Origin: Mycogone perniciosa
Lineage: Eukaryota; Ascomycota; Sordariomycetes; Hypocreales; Hypocreaceae
Assembly (NCBI GenBank): GCA_025331125.1
Contig: JAOALB010000193.1
Coordinates: 1 to 64,000 of the forward strand
Reading direction: 5' to 3'
DNA: 64,000 nt
Each line of letters opens with the position of its first letter. The first letter of the stretch is position 1. A program made the translations under genes and the position numbers. The notes under the pieces are model-generated. The model was not told the origin of the DNA. It worked only from the letters and a program-made list of their open reading frames with translations, and ran no database searches. Positions 1 through 11,170 of this stretch are shown piece by piece.

Positions 1-262
1 CCCCCCCTTTGCTCGCGGCCCCCCCCCCCCCAACATTTCCCACAGCAAAGAAAACCACTACTTAATGCCTGCTACCCTATGTGCTCCAGCTAATGTTCCA
101 GTCTTCTCCGGCTTTAGTAAGCGTGTTCAAGGTGTTGCAGATTTGGCTCCAAGTTCTTGCGTCACCCAACTTACACACTTTTTTTATCACCTTCCCCCTT
201 CCCATCTCCGGCTTCATCCTACCTATTCGGACATGATACGACCATGTTAAGCAACATCTAAC
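1..262. other. Left edge, poly-C tracts and leader of first gene
   Basis: The window opens with two cytosine runs (about 1-7 and 19-31). The rest is pyrimidine-rich and resembles a fungal 5' leader. The first gene may have an upstream exon here encoding a signal peptide, because the protein that starts at 263 has an extracellular-type domain but no leader of its own. I could not find a splice pair that settles this. Confidence 0.4.
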
Positions 263-1260
263 ATGGCCCACGGACCTGAGAACTTAACCGCACCCGGTCC
301 TCTAGGCTTTGGCCTGCAGTTTCTCAATGACGAATGGAACGACAGTATCTCTAATGGCGATCCCTTCACGATTCGGTGGAATCAGTCACTCAACGAAACG
401 CTTGCACCAGAACTTGGCCTGTTTAAGATCACTTACCCGCACGATGGGGTTGCCGTATACGAACTGGTGTCGAATTTGACGAGTGCGTATCACGACTTGC
501 CTTTGAACCTCCCAACTTACTCACAGGGTGTGCTGTAGATTCCATGAATACTGATAACTCAACCTGCGTTTGGACGCCTAACAACTTGGATGACGACTTG
601 TACACGCTTTTTCTCCTGTCTTCTCGAAATCCACATTCGAATTGGACCGCATCACCTCCATGGAGGCTTAAGGAGCCGGTTGGTCACTCCGTCCCTTGAA
701 TTTCTTTTTGGGGTATTTCTAGATGCTAACCGACTGCAAAGTCACGATACCCCTTCCACTGGGCAGCCCCCATTGTCATTCCCATCGTTGTGCTCCTATT
801 TTTGTACACCTTGGGTCTGACAACATGCGTCATATATCGCCGCCGGAAAAAGGCCAAGCAAAATAGGGAGGAGCAGGGAGGCGAAGATCCCGCCCTCCGC
901 AGAGACACAGAGAGGCATCCATCGGTTGATACTATAATCACAGTGCAGACGATGGACGATTCAGATGAGATCAAGAAGCCGCATATATGGCTATTGACAC
1001 AGTCTCCTTCAGGGTCACTTTTCTTCTCGCCAAAGAAGACCTCGTCCGGACAGACTCTTATCTCGCCAATAAGCCCCTCATCTGAACAGACCCTAACATC
1101 TCCCATTAGCCCTTCGGAGCTGAGCCTTCTCACTCCAGCAAGCACCTCTTCGGATCGGACGCTTGTCGCTAGTATCACCAATCCAAGGGAGTATAGGGTT
1201 ACCCGGCCCCGACTTGAGAGGGCGAGACAGACACTGAGAGTCGTACCGCCAGATGAATGA
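263..1260 (+). CDS. Single-pass membrane protein, fungal surface type
   Basis: I do not recognise a named gene. My model has exons 263-482, 527-678 and 742-1260, giving 296 aa. The first half (to about residue 124) has N-glycosylation sequons, an IRW and a VWTP motif and a conserved-looking WTASPPWRLK segment; this resembles the extracellular domains of fungal Kre9/Knh1-like surface proteins. A hydrophobic segment follows (about residues 132-150: APIVIPIVVLLFLYTLGL), then a basic stop-transfer RRRKK and a Ser/Thr/Pro-rich cytoplasmic tail. The second intron (63 nt, GCTAACC branch site) is convincing. The first is only 44 nt and rests mainly on the frame it restores. The visible ATG gives no signal peptide, so the true start may lie upstream. 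Function unknown; a surface sensor or adhesion role would be a guess. Confidence 0.6.
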
Positions 1261-2680
1261 AGAGCAAGCATTGAAGCATTCTGTTTTTGAAGTGTAACTT
1301 GCATAGAAACTCATCGCTATTACAGAACGCGCCTCACGGGATATGATTTTGCATAGGAGTCAAAAGAGCGGGAATGGGATAGATTATACCATGGCAAGAC
1401 CAGCAGGACTACTGGTTCAGTTTCAAATTGTTAGAACTGTCCGATATCACCTCAAGTAGGAAAAAGAATAATACGATATACTGGGTTACTCGTGAATGCT
1501 GTGTATGCGTCCCAATAACATGAAATGCGAGCACCTTAAAAGTCAGTTCAGTGCGGAGCAATACTGAATATCGGATCGTTAACTTGATATATGAGTTGCC
1601 ACTTCACGTTGATACGCCTTAGCTCTAGTTGATCTCCTTTGACGCTCTACATCGAATTTATACCTCGATTTGATTGATGGTATCGGGCATCACTGCAAGA
1701 AATTGTCTCTGTTTGCTCTAGAGGTGAACCATTAGTGCCGCCAAATGCTCCATTTCTGGCGAGTTTGATGGTCAACATCTCGATTTCACGGCTCCCTATT
1801 ATTTGCCTTTCGTACTCAATGTCAATAGACACCCCTAATCCATCTTCCCAGGGAAAGTCACAGGTTATTCTCGGGTAGCCCTAGAAACTGATGTCTTATC
1901 GTGAAGTGCGTCATGTTTCGGATGGGCATAAAATGCCTCCGGTAAGAGGTCAGGTCCATGTCCCTCGAGTATGTCCTTCTCCAGCATGGAACCGGGGAAG
2001 AGGTTTTTCTACCGGATGACTATCCAAGGACATTCCAACGCCTATCTCACAACCGACAATTATGTCAATGGATTCCTAAAAACTAGCAGGACCTGTATTG
2101 AATGCCTCGAGGTCTTTCTTGCAAAAAATGATCTTCTTTAGTTTCTTAGAAGCTGAGACGAGGTATCAACACTTCAACTCTCTTAGATAGGGTAGTATGT
2201 ACTTTGTATCATGTCTATTAAAACCACAGCACCTAGACCCAAAGAACGTTCAAGATTTATTTTACTTCTTTGCTCCATGTGGGAAACGGTAGTTGAGCCT
2301 GACATTATGAAATTCCGAGCGCTTTTGCGGCAAGCGGTTGATTCACTTGGAAGAGGTAGCATGCTAAGCTCCGCCATTAGTAATCTTACACGTGACCTTA
2401 TCGATTATCGATTATCTGGCGGCGATATTGTTCTTCCAGCTTGGACAGGGATTACACAATGAGGGACGTCAGGCAGGTGCCTCTTGCGTTACCCATAGCG
2501 CAGCCTCGCCAATCATCATCGACCTCCCACCTCCGATTCGAACCACGCAGAACATCGCAACTTCACCACGTTGGCTGTTGATTTTGCATCTGCGATAAAG
2601 AACGAAGATCCTCAAATTCAGCCAACTTATATTACACAAAAAACAACGCTTCTACCAATTCGACGCAACAAATCACTACA
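1261..2680. other. Intergenic, 1.4 kb, no gene seen
   Basis: This stretch lies between the membrane-protein gene and RPN5. Open frames are short (83 codons at most), without fungal protein features or coherent splice partners. The last 100-150 bases are C/A-rich and presumably form the RPN5 promoter and 5' leader. No TACGGAGT motif was seen here. Confidence 0.5.
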
Positions 2681-4291
2681 ATGTCAGAGGCAACCCTCAA
2701 GCCCGAGAAGGACTACTCCAAGGAGGTTGACCAGCAGCTCCCGGAGGCTGAGAAGCTGGCAAAGGTATGCTCTCTGTTTATACACATGTGCGGGGCCAGC
2801 AGGGACTAATAAAGCCGACCAGACCAACCTCCAAGGCGCCATCGAGAAGCTCTCAGCACTTGAGAAGCAGACACGTCAGGTAGGCAAGGTCGACTAAAGG
2901 AAGCTCCATTGACCCCTCTGACACACGGATAGGCCTCAGATCTCGCATCGACATCACGCGTTCTGGTAGCGATCGTCACATTATGCAAAAATGCAGGCGA
3001 CTGGAGCTTGATGAATGACCAGACGCTGGTCCTGTCGAAGAAGCACAGCCAGCTGAAGCAGGCCATCACGAAGATGGTCCAGACAGTTGTCGGCTTCCTC
3101 ACTGAGACCCCTGACCTGAAGACGAAGCTGTCTGTTATCGAGACGCTGCGGACAGTGACAGAAGGAAAGATCTTTGTCGAAGTGGAGCGTGCTCGTGTTA
3201 CGAAGATCCTCTCCGATATCAAGAAGCAACAGGGCGATGTCAAGGCCGCCACAGAGATATTGTGTGAGCTTCAGGTGGAGACCTTTGGTTCCATGGACCG
3301 GAGGGAGAAGACGGAATTCATCCTTGCTCAGGTTGCGCTTTGCATTGAGAGCGGCGACTGGACGCAGGCGGCCATCCTGGGCCGCAAGATTAGCACAAAA
3401 TACCTGGCACGAAAGCCCAAGAAGACGGCCGAGCAGCTCGAGAAGGAAGAGAAGGAACGTGAGAAGAAGAGGGCTCGTGGAGAGGAGGTCCCGGAGGTGA
3501 AGGAGGACGACACCACAGATCTGAAGCTGCGCTACTACGAACAACAAATCATCCTGGCGAAGCATGACGACAAGTACCTTGACGTTTGCAAGCACTATCG
3601 CCAGGTGCTTGATACGGAAGCTGTTGAGGAGGACTCTGCAAAGCTTCATCCTGTGAGGACGTTTAGTTCGGCGTATACAAGGCCCCTCGCTAACCATTGA
3701 TAGGTCCTCCAACGTATCATCTACTTTGTCATCCTTGCCCCCTATGACAACGAACAACACGACCTTCTACACCGTATATACCGAGACACCCGAAACACAC
3801 AAGTTTCACTTGATGCCGAACTTCTGCGGCTGTTCACAGTACCCGAGCTGATGCGATGGCCACAAATTGCCAAGAAGTTCGGCCCACACCTGTGCAGCAC
3901 TGATGTCTTTGATGTCCAACCTGGACAATCCTCGGACGAGAAGGCAAACCAGCGGTGGCAAGATCTGCGAAAACGTGTGATTGAGCACAACGTTCGCGTT
4001 GTTGCCAAGTATTACACCCGAATCCAGATGAACCGTCTCACCGAACTGCTCGACCTCGCGGAGGACGAGACGGAAAAGTATATCAGCGAACTGGTCACCT
4101 CCAAGACGGTGTATGCGAAGATCGACCGGCCCGCGCGGATTGTCAGCTTCGCCAAGCCTAGAGATGCTGATGACGTTTTGAATGAGTGGAGCCACAACAT
4201 GAAGAGCTTGCTGGGGCTTTTGGAGAGGATCGACCACCTCATCACCAAGGAAGAGATGATGGCGCGTATCCAGCCCACGAGCACAAAGTAA
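2681..4291 (+). CDS. RPN5: 26S proteasome regulatory subunit Rpn5 (PSMD12)
   Basis: Rpn5 is a PCI-domain scaffold subunit of the 19S lid, which deubiquitinates and delivers ubiquitylated substrates to the 20S core. Exons 2681-2764, 2823-2879, 2933-3652 and 3704-4291 give 482 aa, close to the family length (about 445-480). Diagnostic stretches include the helical-repeat segment with FGSMDRREKTEFILAQVALC, the charged region with KKTAEQLEKEEKE, and a C-terminal PCI part containing DLLHRIYRD, RLFTVPELMRWP and a final winged-helix/helix region ending in MMARIQPTSTK. The introns are 58, 53 and 51 nt with clear branch sites (ACTAAT, CTGAC, CTAAC). The start fits a short leader followed by MSEATLKPEKDYSKE. 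It converges with the FSH1-type gene, with 244 bp between stop codons. Confidence 0.95.
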
Positions 4292-4535
4292 AAGGTTGGA
4301 AAGGGGGGACATGGGCGCTATGGACAATGGCAAAGACCACAGCATTCGCGGGTACGGATTTCTGCGGTGGATTCGCAGCTGTAATGATACATACAGGTTA
4401 GATAGTCCTCGGGGTGCGGGTATGAAGAATTCATGCCGGTACTTGCATCTATCTCATCTATTTGTCGTTCTACTTACTATGTAAATGTCTAAGTCGTCTA
4501 TCTCGTTACCATGTTTAGCCCTAGCATACTAACTT

Positions 4536-5295
4536 TCACAACGATGCCGTCGGCTCCTCCTGGGCGTGGGTCCTGATGAATCCCGCAAGGGGCATCACCC
4601 ATTCCTTAGCAACGGGGACATGATGGCCTCCAGGATGAACCACCACGACGGGGTCCTCGCACCTGTCCGCCAGTCCCTGACTTCGGCTCTCTACCACAAC
4701 TGTATCCAGACTACCGATATAATGCAACGTCGGCGTCTTGATCTTCGGCTCGTAGAGCCACTTCAGTTCATCCTGAGGAGCAAAGAAGCCTGACCATGGC
4801 ACTGCAAACTTGACGCCCCGACCACCGTTCACATCCCTCAACTTGCGCGCCCACTCCCCCTCCGGGCCATCAGGAACCGATCTTGAAGGTTCCAACGCAG
4901 CGGCAACAAGGCCCGTCATGCCACCGCCCTGGCTGAAGCCGCACACGCCGTCAATACCGCCCGCATCGCGGATAGCCTCCGCCACAACGGCCATGCCCTC
5001 ATCGAGATAGCGATACTGGCCCGTAGCTTCGTCCTTGCGGAACCAGGCCCATGTGTCGGGGAGTTGGTCGTCCTCTTGGGACTCTGGGGAGGGCTGGTAG
5101 CCCGGGACGTCAGAGGGTAGGAGGCGGTTGGGTCCCGTGGGGTAGATGAGGATGGGGAGGAGAGAGACGGGAGCGAGGGTTTTGGTGAGGAGTTTTTCAA
5201 GAGCGCGGGTTTTGGCGTGGAAAAGGGGGCCGGATTGTGTGAAGCCTGGAGGGTTGTTAGTTGTATGAGAGGATATGCGTGAGTGAGTGAGTTGG

Positions 5296-5334
<39 letters not shown>

Positions 5335-5578
5335 ACGGAGTTGAACACGGCACACTAGAGTGAGAGGGATATGGGGATTTGAGATTGGGCTGCATACCGT
5401 GAAGCATCAAAATCTTGATCTCTTTCTTTCCGCCATTGTTCTTGTTGGCTTGTTGCGGCCGAGGAACGCCATTTGATGCTGCTGCGGATGACATGGCGCG
5501 GAGGCTTAATGTGGATATTTGCGATAGACGCTGAATTGCAGAGAGTCTAGCAGTGAAAGCAGGTATAATAATTGGCAT
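4536..5578 (-). CDS. FSH1: FSH1-family serine hydrolase (alpha/beta hydrolase)
   Basis: This is a member of the family of serine hydrolases (FSH1/2/3; human OVCA2). Exons 5398-5578 and 4536-5245 on the minus strand give 296 aa. ILMLHGFTQSG forms the N-terminal strand and oxyanion loop, GFSQGGG carries the nucleophile (about Ser165), YIGSLD supplies the acid and GGHHVP the histidine, so the catalytic triad appears complete. The first 28 residues are basic and hydroxylated without acidic residues and could be a mitochondrial presequence; an internal Met (MSSAAASNG) at about residue 29 is an alternative start. The 152-nt intron contains a pure (CT)n tract on the coding strand. The natural substrate of the family is poorly known; small esters are typical. 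Which paralogue it is cannot be fixed from sequence alone. Confidence 0.88.
5300..5330. repeat. (GA)15 microsatellite inside an intron
   Basis: This is a perfect dinucleotide tract within the intron of the FSH1-type gene. On the coding strand it reads as a CT run about 80 nt upstream of the acceptor, so it may work as a polypyrimidine tract and be length-polymorphic. Confidence 0.95.
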
Positions 5579-6206
5579 CTAAAAGAGGAACAAATGTGCA
5601 ATCTTATAAGTGAGAGTGTCTGAGTTGACAGGAAAGAGATGGATTATACGAATGAGGTGATTGGTAAGAAGACCAGGGCTAGTTTTGGTGATACTGATAA
5701 ACCTCGGTATGAGTAATCTGAGGGGTGATGTTGATGATCTCAATGCTACATTATCAACAGTGAGATTCAAATTAAAAGATATATATGTTTTTCTTTTTAT
5801 TGAGGGATTGATAATAATAATGCTTCTTTTAGTACTCCGTACTTGTCAACTTTGCTTCTTCAGGCCATATTTCGTAAAGATATCCGAGCATTTGACAACA
5901 TGCAAGTCCCAAATGTCTAACCTAGCTTTCTCTTTACGGGGACGATGATACATCCTTATATATACATGTATACGTATATATTCAAATTGGTATTGAAGCG
6001 ATCACGGTGCCGTACTTTGATATGCTGGGGTTCAACTGTATATCCAAAACCCCCTGTCGGTTCCTTTCATCGTCACAAAGGTCTATTGAGCCTGCATGCG
6101 AATCTATGATACAATGCGGTCAGAATGCCGCGGATCATATGCTCTTGAGTTGACCAATTATTTTTCTTGTCCGCCCATGACTTCCAGCACAGCCCGTCGC
6201 TCCAAT
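5579..6206. other. Intergenic between FSH1-type gene and ATP18
   Basis: This is AT-rich DNA holding the promoter of the minus-strand hydrolase and the 3' region of ATP18. One TACGGAGT-family motif lies at 5834-5841. No coding exon could be supported; the 95-codon plus-strand frame at 5661 has no recognisable features. Confidence 0.5.
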
Positions 6207-6640
6207 TTAGTGGTCCTTGTTGCCGGCCCTGACCTTGGGGTTGCGAGGATCGTTCTTCCACTCGTCCGCTATCATTCCATGTCAGCTATTTACCGTCCTG
6301 GGGGAGGGGTTCAGAGGGGGTTTCGTACTGGCCATCATGGCGTTCTGGGCAGAATTGGCGCCATAAGCGATAACCAGACCTGAACCCACGTCAGTCGACC
6401 ATCCACCTCGATTCAAGCGAGCGCAGCGTATGCAGCAATCGGGGCCGAATTTCATGATCGTTCGCTCTTCGGGAATATCGCAAATCACATACCGGCAGCG
6501 AAGAATGGCCAGTAAGGCTTCACTGTAGGCGCAGTCAGTTAAGCAATTCGCAATGCTCCAGCGGCCGAGTTGGGGATCGGAATTGACATACGGAAAGGAG
6601 CCGGGAACTTCTTGAAAGGGACGACGCCGAACCAAGACAT
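6207..6640 (-). CDS. ATP18: ATP synthase subunit j (Atp18)
   Basis: This is a small inner-membrane subunit of the peripheral/membrane part of mitochondrial F1Fo-ATP synthase, involved in dimerisation. Four exons are joined: 6592-6640, 6493-6522 (30 nt), 6329-6379 and 6207-6268. The product is 63 aa, family length about 59. The spliced protein reads through the hallmark FLKPYWPFFAAG, the membrane segment GLVIAYGANSAQNAMMA and the tail DEWKNDPRNPK, all typical of the j chain. Every exon is shorter than 63 nt, so the gene is invisible as a single open frame. The start MSWFGVVPFKKFPAPF matches the family N-terminus. It is transcribed divergently from the NIPSNAP gene. Confidence 0.93.
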
Positions 6641-7526
6641 GATGGCGGTTTCGTGAGGATCGCGCAAGGCAGGGAATTGAGTAGATGGAGACGACGCTTG
6701 TGCTTGGTGAAGTCTTCAAAACGAGCCTTTTTCCCTGTTCCACGCCAAAGCTTCCGAGCGGCGGTTGAGCCACGGCCGACCCGGGTGGGTGCCTCAGGCA
6801 CGTACCGGCTTCCGGGAGAGATAACGTGAGTGATCACGTGTGAAATCGAGTGGACCCTTCTTGAGGCTGTTACATCATCGCTTTAGCGTCTCTCGGTACG
6901 TACCTCGGTGAGCTCGCAGCTTTCCCCAGGTTTCCCGTTGCCGCCTCAGCTTGGAGTTCGTCACAGCTTCAGCCTATTGGGTTGCATCCAATTACCACCA
7001 CCTTGCGCCGTCAACCCCCCGGTCTGCATCTCTCACGCATCGCATAGCACTTGTACGGAGTACAAAGCTCGTACATACAACTGCCGTCGTCCACGCCGGT
7101 TTACGCTACCGCCTTAACCCGCGTATCAGGCACCTCAAAGTGCGGGGGTGAACCACCCTTGGTCTATCTGCAACGTACCTCTCTAGCAAAGGAGAGGGGA
7201 GAGGTTGACTGCTCCTCTGCACAGCGTTCTCACACTCCCTTGGCTTGCGAAGCGTCCAATCGGCCCTTGAGCCTGCCCTCTAACACGCCGCTAAGCTTAC
7301 AGATACAACCACCACGGCTTCCCTCCTGTCTGTGCTTGCCACCACTGCTCTCTGCTCATATCGAACCCTCGGCTTGCCGTTTTCTACCACTCCTGCTTCT
7401 GTCTGTGTCAGCATCGTCCTCAGACCCCGCCTTTTGCCTGGACCTCGACAGTCGGGCTCCTCTGAGCTGTCTCTGTTGTTTCGCCTCAATAATTGGCTTC
7501 ATCCATCAACGGCTCTCGACGTCATC
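6641..7526. promoter_or_regulatory. Divergent promoter ATP18 / NIPSNAP
   Basis: This 886-bp region separates two start codons facing away from each other, both for mitochondrial proteins. It contains CCAAT boxes at 6988-6992 and 7256-7260 and an inverse one (ATTGG) at 6976-6980, which are candidate HAP-complex sites. A TACGGAGT motif lies at 7054-7061, and C/T-rich leader sequence precedes the NIPSNAP start. The CCAAT boxes are seen; regulation by HAP is inferred from fungal biology. Confidence 0.5.
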
Positions 7527-8655
7527 ATGCTTTCCCAGGGCCTATCTCGCCGCGCCGCCGCGATAGCCCCGCGTGTGGGTGTGCGAGCTCTGGCCACAAC
7601 GCCGCTGAGGCCGTATTCTACTCCGTCAATGGGCGACATCAATCCCTCCGCCACGTCTGTCCAGTCTTTCAACGAGAAGCAGAGAGCATTCCGAGAGCAC
7701 CTGGTGGAGGCACAGAAGGAGAGGGGAGCACGTGCGTTCGCCGCCCAGAATTCCGCTGACTCTTCCACTTCGTCCGAGACGTCGGGCCAAGGCTCACCTG
7801 GAACTGCTGCAGGAGTAACGGCTGAGACGAAGAGCAACGAACCCGAGCGCAAGCAAGGCCCGCTAACGAACCTCATCTATGGCACCAAAGAGGGCAGGGA
7901 GATGGAGGCCCAGATCGAGGCAAGCTTCAGCCAGGTCCTGGCGAGAGGAAAATACGTCCACTCCATCGTGTTCCACGAGGTCAAGCCGGACAAGGTAGAC
8001 GAATACGTGAAGCTCATTGGAGAGTTTTATCCCAAGATGGCCAATACCCCAGAGAATAAGGTCCATCTAGTCGGTAGCTGGCGGACAGAGGTTGGCGATT
8101 GCGATACGTTCGGTATGCCCTGCGCCCCATCTTATCCAAACTTGAGCTTCCATACTGATCATCAATGTAGTCCACATCTGGGAATACCAAAAATACGAAG
8201 GTTACCACGAGTCCCGGCATTCCATATCCCATCACCCTGAGTTCGCTGCCTTCAGCAAGCACCTCAACAGCTTGATCAACTCCAAGAGGATTTCCCTGAT
8301 GCAAGAGTTCTCCTTTTGGCCAACCACGCCTCCACGACACCTTGGTGGTATCTTCGAGCTCCGATCATACACACTCCACCCTGGCAATTTGCTAGAGTGG
8401 GAGACGCACTGGAGAAGGGGTCTCAAGGCTCGAAGAGAGGTCATGGAGGGCGTCGGGGCTTGGTTCGTCCAGATTGGCGAGCTGAATACGGTGCACCACC
8501 TATGGCAGTTTGCCAATCTGGAGGAACGGAGGACTCGTCGGGAGCAGAGCTGGTCGATTGAAGGCTGGAGCGACACGGTCCACAAGACTGTGCCCCTTAT
8601 TCAATCGATGCAGTCAAAGATTTTGATCCCCATGCCTTGGTCGCCAGTTGCATAG
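7527..8655 (+). CDS. NIPSNAP-family mitochondrial protein
   Basis: Exons 7527-8112 and 8171-8655 give 356 aa. The N-terminus MLSQGLSRRAAAIAPRVGVRALATTPLR is an Arg-rich amphipathic presequence. After a Ser/Glu-rich linker come two ferredoxin-like NIPSNAP modules: about residues 135-240 (KYVHSIVFHEVKPDKVDEY, HLVGSWRTEVGD, VHIWEYQKYEGYHE) and about 255-356 (GGIFELRSYTLHPGNLLEWE, WFVQIGELNTVHHLWQFANLEERR, and the final ILIPMPWSPVA). Mammalian NIPSNAPs associate with mitochondria and act as mitophagy signals; the biochemical role in fungi is not established. The 58-nt intron restores V-HIW across the junction. It converges with the Rogdi gene, with 270 bp between stops. Confidence 0.92.
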
Positions 8656-8925
8656 CCAGTCCTTTGAGAGGGCTTTGTGTTTTTGAGTTGAGGTAGGGGG
8701 CAGGGGGTGACTATTTCATTTGTGTAGCGGCGTCAAGGGAGAAACGTTCGTGTACGACCTCATATTCTGTATGCAGAAACAAGCATTATGAAGCAGCATT
8801 TGGGCAATATTTTGAATTTACATGCATGCACCACTGCAATGTTGTAAATGCCCGCTTCTAACAAGACGCCGTGGTATCCAACCCCCAATCAACCCAAACG
8901 CCAGATATGTACAAGATTATAGTAA

Positions 8926-10056
8926 TCAGCTTTCCAGCTCCACGCCCATGACGGCAGCCAAGTTCCGTCGCGCCTGGGCCAACATGATGTTCAAGTAACC
9001 CAACTTGGAATGTAATGAAATCAAGCTCGGATCGGCACTCTCGACGCGCACTTTTTCCCGAACGTAGACGTCCTCTGAATCCTTCTTCATCGGCGTTGGG
9101 GTTTGCGTCCTCCCTACGGATCTCGACTCGATGCTGTGATTTGCAGAAACTCTCTTCGCATCGGAGCGGTCGTCGCCGCTGGGTTTGTATTTGAAGACAA
9201 TGTCTATCTCGTCGTGCTCCAGGCGGCGGAATGTACCGATGGCGAGGCCGAGTTTCGTGCCGAAGTGGACGGGGGCATCGACGGGTTCGAGGGCGCGGAG
9301 GTACAGAACGATGGAGCATTCTTGGAGGGAGATATGGAAACTAAAGTTGGGCGGGAGAGCAGGGGAGAAGTGTGCAGAGAGACAGGATTGTGTGGTCCAA
9401 CTGGTATCGGGCTCGGCGAGGGGAGGGCCTTTGAGAAGTGCGACGGACGAGGATATAGAGTCGCCGAGGAGGCGGAGCGCGGAGGCGAGGGATTGAGCGT
9501 CGGGTCCGGGGGAGGAAGGCGAGCTGTTGGACAGGAGGAGGCCGAGGAGGTCAATGGATTCGGTCAGGTAGGTGTGCACAGCGTCGAGGGCGTGGATGTG
9601 AATCGGGCAGGATTGCGAGAGAGTGAGAGTCTGAGGCGCAATCATGCGAAGCTGAAGACCGAGGGACTATAATACTCGCGGGGTGAGCCTAGACAGAGGG
9701 TGCGGTATGAGGCGCATACATACCCCTTTGACGATGCGAGTGCCCACGCGAGTGATGGTTCCCTTGACCTTTTCATTGCGCGGCGTGCTCATGACGAGGG
9801 TGCTGCCTGGATCGATTGGCGCGAGGAGGGCGTAGCAATCTTCGAGGCCATGTTTAAGCTCTTGGCAGATTTTGACGGTCCTGTCGGTTATCCACGCCAG
9901 CTCGCGCTCCTTGAGGTTGATTAGCATCTTGCCGCCGTCTGCCTGTCGAAGAGAGATGGAGCGAGAGCAAGAGGGAGGTAGAGGACCAACCTGGGCTTCA
10001 GCTGCTTTAATCTTGAGTTCCTCCGGGGAGATGGGAGGCCAGATATCAATAGACAT
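8926..10056 (-). CDS. RAV2: Rogdi / Rav2, RAVE complex subunit
   Basis: This is the Rogdi leucine-zipper family protein (yeast Rav2), part of the RAVE complex that reassembles V1 with Vo in the vacuolar H+-ATPase. Minus-strand exons 9991-10056, 9724-9942 and 8926-9666 give 341 aa. Hallmarks are the N-terminal WPPISPEEL, the ELAWITDRTVKICQELKHGLEDCYALLAP segment, DPGSTLVMSTPRNEKVKGTITRVGTRIVKG, and the beta-sandwich part from about residue 106 (QTLTLSQSCPIHIHALDAVHTYL ... DEIDIVFKYKPS). The C-terminal helix contains LGYLNIMLAQARRNLAAVMGVELES. Exon junctions are phase 0. Its start faces POP7. Confidence 0.88.
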
Positions 10057-10573
10057 TTTGGCGTGCGGTGTGTCTGTGATTGAAGCCTGCGACGTAGGCA
10101 GCCATTCCTCCGGGGTAAAGGCCAGCTGTTGGTTAGAACAGGCGCAAAGGGTGAGCTTTAGAGAACTTGAGGAAGAGGTTGAAGATGACGTGACGTTTCC
10201 GCATTGAGAGCCGAAAGCTGGAATTGGTGGGGTTGAGCGATAGCGGCTGCAGATAGGGACGGTGGGTCCACTAACAGACTTGATCACTAGCACTAATACT
10301 AATACTACTACCCGTACTAGGACTACTTACTACTGCTGCTAGTACGATGAGGTACAGAGTTCAGCACATTTCATTTTCTCACCCTCAAAAGCAAACGATA
10401 CCCTCGGCGACAGTGCCATTATATTCATTCATAAAGCCAAAACACATTTAATTTGCATTGTTTTTTATATCTAATCTCATAATTCTGTCACGATCAGCTA
10501 TCAGAGACATTTGACATCGTTGAAACCCTCAAGCCCTGTCTCTCATCAGTCAACCATCCCTATCTCATTCATC
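10057..10573. promoter_or_regulatory. Divergent promoter RAV2 / POP7
   Basis: This is a 517-bp shared promoter. Two abutting TGACGT elements (10186-10191 and 10191-10196) resemble half sites for bZIP factors of the ATF/CREB type. A degenerate ACTA-rich stretch follows (about 10290-10345), and the 3' half is AT-rich. The elements are seen; the binding factor is inferred. Confidence 0.45.
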
Positions 10574-11170
10574 ATGGCAAAACCAGACTCTCCCACAACG
10601 CATCTGCCTAGAGCTGTGACCAAGCTCCCGCCAATCCCACAAGGTACACCATATAATAATACCATAAAGACCACTGATAAAGACACGTTCTCAAGAACCA
10701 TGCTAACCCGGCAAACAGGCACCAAAATTCAGAAACGCCCCCTCACCAGGCGCCAGCTCCCAGCATCCTCCAAGACACCCATCATCTACGTGTCCTCCAG
10801 GACGCCCTTCATGTCCGTTGTCAAGCGCGCCAGGAAGCTGCTGGATAAGTCCCTGCGGAACAACACCGCTGCGCCCAAGAATGCCTCTCTGCATGCGCGC
10901 GTCGAGGCGCTGAAGAGGGATAGCAGCAGCGGAGAGCAGACCGCTGGCGGAGCGACAGTCCTGGTCATGGGCACGGGAAAAGCTATTGAGAAGACGCTTG
11001 GAGTTGCGGGTTGGTTTGAGCAGCAGGGAGACTGTCTGGTTAGAATCACGACGCGGACAGTAGGGACCGTGGATGATGTGGTTGCCGAGGATGACGACGG
11101 GTTTGGAGCGGAGGATGAGAGTCGGGTCAGGAAGTTGAGTTGTTTGGAGCTTTCCATCAGCTCAAAGTAG
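10574..11170 (+). CDS. POP7: RNase P/MRP subunit Pop7 (Rpp20), Alba fold
   Basis: Pop7 binds, with Pop6, the P3 region of RNase P and RNase MRP RNA and contributes to tRNA 5' processing and rRNA processing. Exons 10574-10643 and 10719-11170 give 173 aa. Alba-type features include PIIYVSSRTPFMSVVKRARKLLD, the loop LHARVEALKRD, TVLVMGTGKAIEKTLGVAGWFEQQGDCLVRITTRTVGTVDDVV and an acidic segment. The intron (75 nt, GTACAC donor, GCTAACC branch, AACAG acceptor) is a multiple of three without a stop, so its retention would insert 25 residues. I chose splicing because the branch and acceptor are canonical. An upstream in-frame start at 10511 is possible but adds a non-conserved leader. Confidence 0.85.
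   Translation: MAKPDSPTTHLPRAVTKLPPIPQGTPYNNTIKTTDKDTFSRTMLTRQTGTKIQKRPLTRRQLPASSKTPIIYVSSRTPFMSVVKRARKLLDKSLRNNTAAPKNASLHARVEALKRDSSSGEQTAGGATVLVMGTGKAIEKTLGVAGWFEQQGDCLVRITTRTVGTVDDVVAEDDDGFGAEDESRVRKLSCLELSISSK

Noticed and set aside
2505..2560. Minus-strand GGTTCGAATC resembling a tRNA T-loop/B-box
   Set aside because: The bases on each side do not form a 5-bp T stem, and no anticodon arm or acceptor stem is found at the right distance.
2981..3760. 259-codon minus-strand frame
   Set aside because: It is antisense to RPN5 exon 3 and has no family features.
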